Positions 1 through 5,472 of a stretch of DNA of 33,933 nucleotides are shown in pieces; position 1 is the first letter of the stretch; every line of letters begins with the position of its first letter. The position numbers were made by a program, and so were the translations under genes. The DNA is from HO2-45-28 sp964574495. Its GTDB lineage: Bacteria > Patescibacteriota > Minisyncoccia > HO2-45-28. The notes under the pieces were generated by a model, which saw only the letters and a program-made list of their open reading frames with translations, did no database searches and was not told the DNA's origin. The DNA is taken from contig CAZNNT010000005.1 of assembly GCA_964574495.1 (NCBI GenBank), positions 1-33,933 on the forward strand, written 5' to 3'.

Positions 1-622
1 GGGAGTTAGTTCTCCCGGTTTCCTCCGACCCATTCATGCGTCGAAGTACTCAAGTAACGATTCAGAGAGCATAAGACCGTTTTTGAATACGGGGCTATTA
101 CCCGCTATGGCCCGGCTTTCCAGCCGATTCTCCTAACGAAGTCCTATTTTATTAACTCTCCTTGGGATTGCTCCCAAACGAACCGTACTTACAACCCCTA
201 ACTAGTTGACTAGTAAACTAGTTCACTAGTTAAGTTTGGGCTCTTCCCTTTTCGCTCGCCGCTACTAGGGGAATGGGCGATCTCGCTATCGCTCGTCGCA
301 ATGACCAATTATTCTAATTTCTAATTGCCCTAAAAATTAGGTTAATTAGATCAATTAGGTTAATTAGAAATTTTGTATCGAACGATAGTGAGATACGCGT
401 TTTTTTCTTTTCCTCCAGGTACTGAAATGTTTTACTTCCCTGGGTTTGCCGCCCTGTCATACGACAGGGCTTTTTCGGTTTTACCGAAAAAGGTTTCCCC
501 ATTCGGACATCCCCGGTTCAAAGGTTGCTCGCCACCTCCCCGAGGCTTATCGCAGGCACGCCACGTCCTTCATCGTCATTTCAAGCCAAGGCATCCACCA
601 TACGCTCTTATTGTCCTATCCC
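1..622 (-). rRNA. rrl: 23S ribosomal RNA, 5' portion (runs off the window's left edge)
   Basis: Read on the minus strand, the segment just inside 622 carries the conserved 23S start (GGTGGATGCCTTGGC, then GATGAAGGACGTG and GCGATAAGC), and further in CCGAATGGGGAAACC, GTACCTGGAGGAAAAG and CTAGTAGCGGCGAGCG. These match the order of bacterial 23S domain I. The 5' end near 622 is estimated by alignment to the E. coli start and may be off by a few bases. The rest of the gene lies outside the window. Two variable helices are enlarged compared with E. coli: a long insert at about 280-394, and an ACTAGT-rich palindromic extension at about 198-233. No 16S or tRNA spacer precedes it; a membrane protein gene lies upstream, so this 23S is not in a standard 16S-23S order here. 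Confidence 0.95.
280..394 (-). other. Expansion or intervening helix inside 23S rRNA
   Basis: E. coli has only about ten bases between the conserved AAGAAA and ATTCCCC(C/T)AGTAGCGG blocks; here there are about 120. The insert is closed by a 16-bp stem (279-395 region: 280-295 against 379-394, one mismatch and one wobble). A second inverted repeat, AATTTCTAATT (316-326) against AATTAGAAATT (362-372), encloses an AT-rich loop built of TTAATTAG-like repeats. This is the shape of a 23S intervening sequence or a long expansion helix. Whether it is cut out of the mature rRNA cannot be told from DNA. Confidence 0.75.
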
Positions 623-642
623 GGTGTTTTGATACTTTTTCA

Positions 643-680
643 CCCCGCCTTTCATTAAACAAATTCAATGTGTGGCGGGG
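643..680 (-). other. Hairpin at the 5' boundary of 23S
   Basis: CCCCGCC (643-649) pairs with GGCGGGG (674-680). It sits about 20 nt upstream of the mature 23S 5' end and could belong to the processing signals of the precursor. Confidence 0.4.
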
Positions 681-697
681 TTAATTAGACTTATTTA

Positions 698-766
698 CCC
701 CGTAGTGAAAATCGGACAAATATTATTCCGCTCGCTTTTGCGAGCAGTCCGATTTCTACTGCGGGG
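698..766 (-). other. Long stem-loop in the 23S leader
   Basis: A 20-bp inverted repeat with few mismatches (698-717 against 747-766) encloses a smaller GCTCGC/GCGAGC hairpin. It lies between the promoter at 918-945 and the 23S start, so it is part of the precursor. A role in RNase III processing is inferred, not shown. Confidence 0.5.
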
Positions 767-810
767 TTGACCCTATTTACTTTTCAAAAAACTATCCGCG
801 CAAATGAAAA

Positions 811-830
811 ACCGCCTTCTGAAGGCGGGT
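811..830 (-). terminator. Terminator-like hairpin within the 23S leader
   Basis: On the minus strand the transcript reads CCGCCTTCAGAAGGCGG followed by TTTTT, a textbook intrinsic terminator, placed about 85 nt after the predicted start of transcription and about 190 nt before 23S. The same CCGCCTTC arm can pair instead with an upstream GAAGGCGG at 870-877, which would prevent the terminator. It may be an attenuator of the rRNA transcript, or may end a short separate RNA. Confidence 0.65.
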
Positions 831-831
831 C

Positions 832-843
832 TGCTGAAGAGCA
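832..843 (-). promoter_or_regulatory. boxA-like antitermination site
   Basis: TGCTCTTCAGCA matches the rrn boxA consensus TGCTCTTTAACA at 10 of 12 positions. In bacterial rRNA leaders boxA recruits NusB-NusE to make transcription terminator-resistant. Its place just upstream of the 811-830 hairpin fits that role; this is inferred from sequence alone. Confidence 0.5.
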
Positions 844-856
844 ACCGAATTAAACG

Positions 857-907
857 CTAAAAACCTCCGCCGCCTTCTTTTTGTGGATATATTAACTGGT
901 TTATCAT
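857..907 (-). CDS. Possible 16-residue leader peptide
   Basis: A short frame (ATG 907-905, TAG 859-857) encodes MINQLIYPQKEGGGGF. Its ATG would be only about four bases from the predicted transcript start. The gly codons lie over the GAAGGCGG segment that can act as antiterminator for the 811-830 hairpin, which is how leader-peptide attenuators are arranged. There is no Shine-Dalgarno site and the frame is very short, so chance is a serious alternative. Confidence 0.15.
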   Translation of the reverse strand: MINQLIYPQKEGGGGF

Positions 908-917
908 TTGTATCTCC

Positions 918-945
918 ATTATATACCCCGCAAAAAGCGTGTCAA
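918..945 (-). promoter_or_regulatory. Consensus sigma70 promoter for the 23S transcript
   Basis: TTGACA (945-940) and TATAAT (923-918) with a 16-bp spacer, both perfect consensus hexamers. It is the nearest upstream promoter for 23S and implies that 23S is transcribed apart from 16S. Confidence 0.8.
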
Positions 946-963
946 GCGGCCAACGAACAAAAG

Positions 964-993
964 AAAAATCCCCCGCAGTTGCGGGGGATTTTC
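964..993 (-). terminator. Intrinsic terminator after the 1015-1704 gene
   Basis: AATCCCCCGC (967-976) pairs with GCGGGGGATT (981-990), with T runs on both sides, so it can work in both directions. It lies 25 bp after the stop of the membrane protein gene and insulates the 23S promoter. Confidence 0.8.
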
Positions 994-1014
994 TTGAATA
1001 CAGTCTCCAATAAA

Positions 1015-1704
1015 TTACCTGTTGTCTGAAATGTCCGAACGAAGCCGCTCCACAAATCTGGCTGCCGCGTCTTTACTGCCCAAACCAAATGCCAAACCGA
1101 GAGCCAGAGACAGCGCGGCGACAAAGCCGGTAAAGAGCGTCTGAACAAAGACGCCGGCAATGCCCAATTGAAAGAGAGCCGCGAGAATCGCAAAAATCCA
1201 GACGGCCCATTTGGCAACGCCTCCCAAAAATCCGGCCGAAGGCAGATGCGCGGCTTTGGCTGAACTGACTACAACGCCTCTAATGACATCGGCTATAACC
1301 GCGGCCACAACCAAGATTAGCGCGGCAGCTATGACATTGGGCAGATAAACCAAAACAATTTGAGCCAAAAAGACATTGACTTCTTTCAAGCCCAAAACAT
1401 CCAAAGCAGCCACCAAAAATACCAGAATAAAAAACCACTTAACCAAAACTCCGACAAACTTTCCGGAGTCCAATCGAAGGCCGGCTCTGGCCAAAGGCGA
1501 CTCTATACCCAAACCCTGAAGGGCTCGGTCAACTTTAAGAGCCCTGAAAATCTGCGAAACCACTCCTTCAAGAGCGACCGCGATGACCCAACCTATAATG
1601 AATATGACTAAAGCCACAATGAGCTGCGGCACAAAAGAAGCTACGCCCACCCATAATTGCTGGAGCGAAGCCAAAAGTACATCACCCCAAGTTTGTAATA
1701 ACAT
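1015..1704 (-). CDS. Multi-helix membrane protein with conserved TM-helix repeats (mechanosensitive-channel-like)
   Basis: The 229-residue product has about four to five strongly hydrophobic helices (roughly 20-48, 85-105, 108-140, 160-185, 187-210). The pattern of helices ending in Gly-rich segments (LALGLAFGLGSKDAAARFVERL at the C-terminus) resembles the 'conserved TM helix' repeat proteins found near small-conductance mechanosensitive channels. The beta domain of a true MscS is absent. A role in turgor control is inferred only from this family resemblance. There is no Shine-Dalgarno site; an extended -10 promoter lies 127 bp upstream and a terminator follows. Confidence 0.75.
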   Translation of the reverse strand: MLLQTWGDVLLASLQQLWVGVASFVPQLIVALVIFIIGWVIAVALEGVVSQIFRALKVDRALQGLGIESPLARAGLRLDSGKFVGVLVKWFFILVFLVAALDVLGLKEVNVFLAQIVLVYLPNVIAAALILVVAAVIADVIRGVVVSSAKAAHLPSAGFLGGVAKWAVWIFAILAALFQLGIAGVFVQTLFTGFVAALSLALGLAFGLGSKDAAARFVERLRSDISDNR

Positions 1705-1830
1705 AATTAAATTTATTAATTTAGGAGTTAACTAGTTTATAAATTTGCTTTAAAACCGAAGAATTTCGACCTTTTTCGGCTTCAAAGCGTAAAATTTTGA
1801 CTTTTTTATCCCTTATTCAAGGATGCTTGT

Positions 1831-1839
1831 ATTATACCA
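1831..1839 (-). promoter_or_regulatory. Extended -10 promoter for the 1015-1704 gene
   Basis: TGGTATAAT on the minus strand gives a perfect -10 with the TGn extension; no good -35 is seen. The leader would be about 120 nt. Confidence 0.5.
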
Positions 1840-1873
1840 TATTTTGAGCCGATTTTCTCCGGCCTTAATAAAG

Positions 1874-1882
1874 TGTGGATAA
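1874..1882 (-). promoter_or_regulatory. DnaA-box 9-mer
   Basis: TTATCCACA on the minus strand, an exact consensus DnaA box. It is one of three exact copies in intergenic parts of this window (others at 13671-13679 and 18744-18752). No cluster typical of an origin is present. Confidence 0.35.
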
Positions 1883-1899
1883 CTTGTGAACCTCAATTT

Positions 1900-1918
1900 A
1901 CACAAGTCTGACTTGTGT
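1900..1918 (-). promoter_or_regulatory. 19-bp perfect palindrome (possible operator)
   Basis: ACACAAGTC-T-GACTTGTGT is a perfect inverted repeat, directly after a TTGACA-like hexamer on the minus strand and upstream of the membrane protein gene. It lacks a T run, so it is not a terminator. It could be a repressor site; the binding protein is unknown. Confidence 0.35.
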
Positions 1919-1924
1919 CAAATA

Positions 1925-1963
1925 AAAAACCCGTCGTTCCGCTGGCTAGCGAAACGACGGGGT
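1925..1963 (-). terminator. Strong intrinsic terminator ending the 1969-3066 unit
   Basis: A 14-bp stem (1930-1943 against 1948-1961, loop AGCC on the transcript) is followed by TTTTTTATTT on the minus strand, immediately after the stop of the 1969-2181 gene. Confidence 0.9.
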
Positions 1964-1968
1964 AAACT

Positions 1969-2181
1969 TCACTTCCCTTTGTGCTTCTTTTTTTTGATTC
2001 CGGCGACAGTCACCCCCCGTTTCGGAGAGGAGGTTGCTTGCTTCGCCTTTCTCCTCAGCGCGCGCTTCCTCCTCGCGCGCGCGCTGTCCCCGCCTTTTTT
2101 TGTTGGAGGACAACTGCCGACGGCATGACGATCTCCTCCTCCGCCGACGAAATGCCCACAGAGGGCGCACCTCTTTTTCAT
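1969..2181 (-). CDS. Small CxxC protein with Lys/Arg-rich tail, function unknown
   Basis: The 70-residue product has Cys5 and Cys8 (CALC), His10, His19 and Cys24 in the first third, which could bind one metal ion, followed by a very basic tail ending KKKKHKGK. A Shine-Dalgarno site (AAAGGAG, 9 nt spacing) precedes the ATG, and a strong terminator follows the stop, which argues that it is real despite its length. It is the last gene of a three-gene unit with 2215-2460 and 2512-3066. The basic tail suggests nucleic-acid or ribosome contact, which is inference. Family not recognised. Confidence 0.55.
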   Translation of the reverse strand: MKKRCALCGHFVGGGGDRHAVGSCPPTKKGGDSARARRKRALRRKAKQATSSPKRGVTVAGIKKKKHKGK

Positions 2182-2214
2182 ACGGCTTTTCTCCTTTCTG
2201 CGACGACCACGCGA

Positions 2215-2460
2215 CTACTTTTTGCCCATGGCGCGCTTTGCGGCCTTGATGGGGTTCACCGGCTTCCCCGCCGCCTGCTCCGCGGCGGCTTTCCTCGACT
2301 TTTCCAACAGGCCGGTATGCATCGGACAGTGGCCGAAAAAAGCCCACCGCGCACCGGGGTCGGGGTAGCGCTTGCAGAAACCGTTCTCCTGCTCTCCGCA
2401 CCCGCCGCACTCGGCGACAACTGGCTTCGATGTCGCCACGACCTGACTCAAAAGACTCAT
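2215..2460 (-). CDS. Small cysteine-rich protein, function unknown
   Basis: The 81-residue product has Cys at about 19, 22, 29 and 46 in the pattern CGGC...FCKRY...GHCPMH, likely a small zinc-binding unit, with a Lys/Ala-rich C-terminal helix ending AKRAMGKK. An AGGAGG site lies 7 nt before the ATG. It follows the 2512-3066 gene by about 50 bp and precedes the 1969-2181 CxxC gene by about 30 bp, so the three are probably one transcript. An overlapping 165-residue frame on the plus strand has no ribosome site and is taken as a shadow. I do not recognise the family. Confidence 0.65.
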   Translation of the reverse strand: MSLLSQVVATSKPVVAECGGCGEQENGFCKRYPDPGARWAFFGHCPMHTGLLEKSRKAAAEQAAGKPVNPIKAAKRAMGKK

Positions 2461-2511
2461 TGCTCTTCCTCCTTTTAGTTGGTTGTGATTTTTGGACCGC
2501 CCGGATAACCT

Positions 2512-3066
2512 CTATTTCTTTTTTCCCGGACGGTCGCGCCGACGGTCTGCGGCTTGCTGCTTCCGGATTTTGCGTTTTGCAGCCGGGGACATCTTATCGA
2601 AGTCCGACGGCAATGTAAAAGCGCCGTGAGCCCGCATTGCCCCTGCAACTGCCGGATTCACTGGCCGTTGACGCGAAATTATCCGTCCGTCGATAACTCG
2701 CAAATCTCTGTCGGTTAACCTGTCGTCAACCTTAGAAAGGACCCTGCCTCCCAACTTTTCGTTGAGACGAAGAATCCCTTTGGTCTTGTTGCCCGATCGG
2801 GTACCATTCGCCGCATTCAGCTCCTGAGTGAGCCTCATACGCAGAATGGATGGAAAAGAATCCCATTCTCGAGCAACGAGCTCAACCGCGGCGTGATGCG
2901 ACATCGAATTGACGATAATCGCGACCACATTTTTTAACTCTTTCCCCGCGTTCCAACCTTCAAAAACTACACCGCACGAATCACTCCCTGAAAAATCCTC
3001 CTCCTTTTTTCGCCACAACGAGAGGGGGATGTTTTTGTCAATCAGCCAAAGTGTCAAAAGCTTCAT
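2512..3066 (-). CDS. Uncharacterised 184-residue protein
   Basis: The N-terminal 90 residues look like a compact alpha/beta fold (MKLLTLWLIDKNIPL, then VVAIIVNSMSHHAAVELVA), and the C-terminal 40 residues are strongly basic (AKRKIRKQQAADRRRDRPGKKK region). A GGAGG site lies 4-5 nt before the ATG, and a TTGACA-17-TACAAT promoter lies about 85 bp upstream. It leads a three-gene unit with two small Cys-rich proteins. No signal peptide or membrane segment is visible. Nothing in it identifies a family; the basic tails shared with the gene at 1969 hint at a common partner such as nucleic acid, but this is speculation. Confidence 0.6.
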   Translation of the reverse strand: MKLLTLWLIDKNIPLSLWRKKEEDFSGSDSCGVVFEGWNAGKELKNVVAIIVNSMSHHAAVELVAREWDSFPSILRMRLTQELNAANGTRSGNKTKGILRLNEKLGGRVLSKVDDRLTDRDLRVIDGRIISRQRPVNPAVAGAMRAHGAFTLPSDFDKMSPAAKRKIRKQQAADRRRDRPGKKK

Positions 3067-3146
3067 ATTTCCTCCCTTTCTGGTGGTAAAAACTCGGTTT
3101 TACGGCGATTCCTACACAGAGTTAAAGAACTCAAGAATACTTCAAT

Positions 3147-3175
3147 ATTGTAGCAAATAAACTATCGTCTGTCAA
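3147..3175 (-). promoter_or_regulatory. Consensus promoter of the 1969-3066 unit
   Basis: TTGACA (3175-3170), 17-bp spacer, TACAAT (3152-3147). The -35 begins two bases after the 3' end of tRNA-Val, so the promoter and the tRNA end abut. Confidence 0.8.
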
Positions 3176-3176
3176 G

Positions 3177-3248
3177 TGGGCGGTATAGGGATCGAACCTA
3201 TGCTCTCTGCAATGTGAATGCAGCGTTTTACCATTAAACCAACCGCCC
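3177..3248 (-). tRNA. tRNA-Val (CAC)
   Basis: A full cloverleaf can be drawn: acceptor GGGCGGT/ACCGCCC with discriminator A, anticodon arm CTGCA-TTCACAT-TGCAG with anticodon CAC, and T arm ATAGG-TTCGATC-CCTAT. It is 72 nt long and CCA is not encoded. A terminator separates it from the gene upstream. Confidence 0.95.
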
Positions 3249-3283
3249 AAAAACTAGCCGACACTAAGTGTCGGCTAGTTTTA
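3249..3283 (-). terminator. Intrinsic terminator between the 3281-3892 gene and tRNA-Val
   Basis: AACTAGCCGACAC (3252-3264) pairs with GTGTCGGCTAGTT (3268-3280), followed by a T run on the minus strand. It starts at the TAA stop of the upstream gene. Confidence 0.85.
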
Positions 3284-3892
3284 AACATTCAACTTATCAA
3301 GGAGTTTCTCGTGCGGATGGTCAAAAATCTCGCGCAAAAAATGGTCGTACATACCCATCCGATATTTAAACTCGTCCGCAGAAAAAAGGGCGTATTTGAG
3401 TTCTTTGCCGATAACCGATTCAATTGAACTCAAAATACTCTCAAGCTTAGCGCGGCTTATTGAATCCCCTATCACCAAAACATCCAGGCGCGACGAATCG
3501 TTGTCCAGAAATATCCCCGAGAGCACCACCAATTTTAGTTTTGAACCGAGCGCCTTAAATTTTTTAAGCAAGACATCTTTGCCTATCGGAGCGGAATTGA
3601 GAATCAAGCCACGAAGCTGATGCAGGAGCGCGAAATCCTGGTCCAAAATCCAGCCCCTTACTTTTTTATGCTTGGGCTTTTTATTTTTAAATTCAATTTC
3701 TATTTCTTTCGTTGACGGCTTGATGAAACCGATTTTTCTCAAAAGGCCGATTTCGTAATTTGCTTTTCGTATGTTGAGTTTAGTTCTCCGGCTTATGTCG
3801 CGCGACTCAAGAACCTCTTCGGCATTCATTAAAAACAAACGCATTATTTTAACTAACGCCTGCGAGGAGAACAGTTCGGCTAAAATATCCAT
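3281..3892 (-). CDS. Winged-helix plus nucleotidyltransferase-like protein, probable regulator
   Basis: Residues about 1-65 look like a winged-helix DNA-binding domain (helix SQALVKIMRLFLMNAEE, then SRDISRRTKLNIRKANYEIGLLRKIGFI). Residues about 115-200 resemble the minimal nucleotidyltransferase fold, with VVLSGIF followed by the acidic strand SRLDVLVIGD and later KELKYALFS. The canonical GS motif of active enzymes is not clear, so catalysis is doubtful. Proteins of this two-part build are common and mostly unannotated in Parcubacteria. It lies downstream of rplJ-rplL across 90 bp of AGCTTTT-rich repeat. There is no Shine-Dalgarno site. The function is inferred from fold only. Confidence 0.65.
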   Translation of the reverse strand: MDILAELFSSQALVKIMRLFLMNAEEVLESRDISRRTKLNIRKANYEIGLLRKIGFIKPSTKEIEIEFKNKKPKHKKVRGWILDQDFALLHQLRGLILNSAPIGKDVLLKKFKALGSKLKLVVLSGIFLDNDSSRLDVLVIGDSISRAKLESILSSIESVIGKELKYALFSADEFKYRMGMYDHFLREIFDHPHEKLLDKLNV

Positions 3893-3897
3893 AATAT

Positions 3898-3928
3898 AGC
3901 TTTTAGCTTATAGCTTTTAGCTTTTAGG
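3898..3928. repeat. AGCTTTT heptamer repeat tract
   Basis: The tract reads as repeated AGCTTTT/AGCTTATAG units. The 16-mer AGCTTTTAGCTTATAG recurs exactly at 32758-32773 inside gatA, 29 kb away. Confidence 0.6.
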
Positions 3929-3982
3929 GTCAAATAACCCAACTGAATTTCCATCAGCTAAAAATTAACGGCTGCGAGCTCG

Positions 3983-4390
3983 CTACTTGAGTTCGACTTT
4001 TGCGCCGGCCTCCTCAAATTTCTTTTTGAGCTCTTCGGCTTCTTCTTTCTTTATATTTTCCTTAACCACTTTCGGGGCCGCGTCAACCAAGTCCTTGGCC
4101 TCTTTCAGGCCCAAACCAAGCGCTTCGCGCACGACTTTAATCACCTGAATTTTCTGCGCGCCCGCGTCTTTTAATTCTACCGTAAATGAGGTTTTTTCAG
4201 CGGCTGCGGCTTCGGCTCCCGCGACTGCTCCGGAAGCTGCGGCCGGCGCCATAACGGCGGCTGACACTCCGAATTTATCTTCCAAAACTTTTACAAGCTC
4301 GGCTAAATCCATAACGCTCATTGTTTCAATACTCGCAACCAAGTTCTTGAATTTTTCCGGCACCTCAACATTTTTATTTTCTTCAGACAT
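3983..4390 (-). CDS. rplL: 50S ribosomal protein L7/L12
   Basis: The 135-residue product has the three parts of L7/L12: an N-terminal dimerisation helix pair (residues 1-35), an Ala-rich hinge (about 45-65) and the C-terminal factor-binding domain with KIQVIKVVREALGLGLKEAK and the closing GAKVELK. Copies of L12 sit on L10 in the ribosome stalk and recruit translation GTPases. The start lies one base after the rplJ stop, so translation is coupled. No Shine-Dalgarno site is seen. It lies behind an L10 leader, so L10-L12 autoregulation is expected. Confidence 0.97.
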   Translation of the reverse strand: MSEENKNVEVPEKFKNLVASIETMSVMDLAELVKVLEDKFGVSAAVMAPAAASGAVAGAEAAAAEKTSFTVELKDAGAQKIQVIKVVREALGLGLKEAKDLVDAAPKVVKENIKKEEAEELKKKFEEAGAKVELK

Positions 4391-4391
4391 A

Positions 4392-4910
4392 TTATTTTTT
4401 ATTTGCTAATTGATTAATAATTCCGACCAAATTTCTAATTGGACCGCTTGCGACTCCAACCAAGCCGCGAAGCGGATAACCGATAAGATATACGGTTTGC
4501 GCTATAAGCGCTTCCCGTGACGGAAGAGTTGCCAACCGTTCAATAAAATCGGCCAAAACATATTTCCCGCCAAAAATTCCGCCTAAAATCTTTAATCCTT
4601 TATGGCTTTTGGAAAAATTCCTGACTATTTTGGCAACCTCGGGCGACTCCTCATAAATAAAGGCAACCGCCGCTTCGCCATCCAAAGCCGGCAGTTCTCC
4701 GGCATAGCCGAAAGCTCCCAAAACCCGTTTCAGCAGGGTTTTTTTAGCGACTTTCAAGTCCGCTCCGGCGCCCAGAAATTCTTTTCGCAGACGCGTCATA
4801 TCGCTTGCCGCCAAATCATGAAAATTAAGAAAAACGGCCATTTTTGATTTCTCGGCTTTTTGATGCAAATCCTTTATTATTTCTTCTTTTTTTGCTCTTG
4901 TTATGGCCAT
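4392..4910 (-). CDS. rplJ: 50S ribosomal protein L10
   Basis: The 172-residue length is typical. The N-terminal globular domain binds 23S rRNA (MAITRAKKEEIIKDL, KVAKKTLLKRVL, GGIFGGKY), and the C-terminal helix that carries L12 dimers ends IRNLVGIINQLANKK. It forms the base of the ribosome stalk. It is first in a two-gene unit with rplL, preceded by a promoter and a recognisable L10 leader. In most bacteria rplJ-rplL follow rplK-rplA; here rplK is about 15 kb away and rplA is not in the window. Confidence 0.97.
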   Translation of the reverse strand: MAITRAKKEEIIKDLHQKAEKSKMAVFLNFHDLAASDMTRLRKEFLGAGADLKVAKKTLLKRVLGAFGYAGELPALDGEAAVAFIYEESPEVAKIVRNFSKSHKGLKILGGIFGGKYVLADFIERLATLPSREALIAQTVYLIGYPLRGLVGVASGPIRNLVGIINQLANKK

Positions 4911-4935
4911 ACAAATAAAAATTCCACGACGAATG

Positions 4936-4987
4936 CCGCAGAATCAACCTCGACAGGACTTAGAGTATTCATGCCTGCTTTCTACGG
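4936..4987 (-). promoter_or_regulatory. Ribosomal protein L10 leader
   Basis: On the minus strand CCGTAGA...TCTGCGG forms the closing stem, enclosing AAGCAGG and CTAAGTCCTGTCGAGG, the signature of the widespread L10 leader. L10 (with L12) is known to bind such leaders and repress its own operon. It lies 26 nt upstream of the rplJ start. Confidence 0.8.
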
Positions 4988-4998
4988 CTTACCAATCC

Positions 4999-5026
4999 AG
5001 TATAGCGCGAAGAAAAATATAGTCAA
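4999..5026 (-). promoter_or_regulatory. Promoter of rplJ-rplL
   Basis: TTGACT (5026-5021), 16-bp spacer, TATACT (5004-4999). The L10 leader begins almost at the predicted start of transcription. Confidence 0.75.
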
Positions 5027-5032
5027 GTATGT

Positions 5033-5056
5033 AAAAAGCCCTCTTGCGAGAGGGCT
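5033..5056 (-). terminator. Terminator after the ferredoxin gene
   Basis: AGCCCTCT (5037-5044) pairs with AGAGGGCT (5049-5056), followed by TTTTTAC on the minus strand. Confidence 0.85.
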
Positions 5057-5066
5057 GAAATTGGGC

Positions 5067-5369
5067 TTATTGCTTCCGGAATCGGGAAAGTGCCGGAGGA
5101 ATGGGGTCAGGAGGAATATCTGTGCCGTGCGGAAAGGCTCTCGCGCGGGCCAAAAGAACTTCCTCGGTTTCCTCATTATTCGGATCGGCCACGCAACAGT
5201 CAACCGGACAAACCACCGCGCATTGCTCCTCGTCGTGAAAACCCACGCATTCGGTGCAAAGATTCGGGTCAATCACATAAATATCTTCGCCTTCGCTGAT
5301 GGCCTCATTGGGACATTCCGGCTCGCAGACTCCGCAGTTGATGCACTCGTTGGTTATCATTGTAGCCAT
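5067..5369 (-). CDS. Ferredoxin with two [4Fe-4S] clusters, YfhL-like
   Basis: The 100-residue product has two cluster motifs: C9-x2-C12-x2-C15-x3-C19-P and C38-x2-C41-x8-C50-x3-C54-P. The eight-residue spacing in the second motif is typical of the Alvin/YfhL type. A Pro-rich tail (TDIPPDPIPPALS) follows. It is a cytoplasmic electron carrier; the partner is not evident, as no redox enzyme is adjacent apart from the dehydrogenase 2 kb upstream. An AGGAG site lies 7 nt before the ATG, and a terminator follows, so it seems to be a single-gene transcript. Confidence 0.92.
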   Translation of the reverse strand: MATMITNECINCGVCEPECPNEAISEGEDIYVIDPNLCTECVGFHDEEQCAVVCPVDCCVADPNNEETEEVLLARARAFPHGTDIPPDPIPPALSRFRKQ

Positions 5370-5435
5370 TCTTCGTCTCCTAAAAAAAAGAGGGTCCTCT
5401 TATAAGCATAACAAAATATAACAATATGTATAGGC

Positions 5436-5464
5436 AAAAAAATCCCGTCGCTTTGGGCAACGGG
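5436..5464 (-). terminator. Terminator after the aminotransferase gene
   Basis: On the minus strand CCCGTTGC-CCAAA-GCGACGGG is followed by ATTTTTTTG, 8 bp past the stop codon. Confidence 0.85.
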
Positions 5465-5472
5465 AAAAAATA

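Noticed and set aside
373..684. Open frames of 103 and 70 codons in the first 700 bases
   Set aside because: They lie within 23S rRNA and its leader on the opposite strand.
1946..2410. 154-codon minus-strand frame overlapping two small genes
   Set aside because: It has no ribosome site and an Arg-rich, protein-unlike sequence; the two shorter frames are better supported.
1981..2478. 165-codon plus-strand frame
   Set aside because: It is antisense to two small genes that have ribosome sites, a promoter and a terminator; it has none of these.
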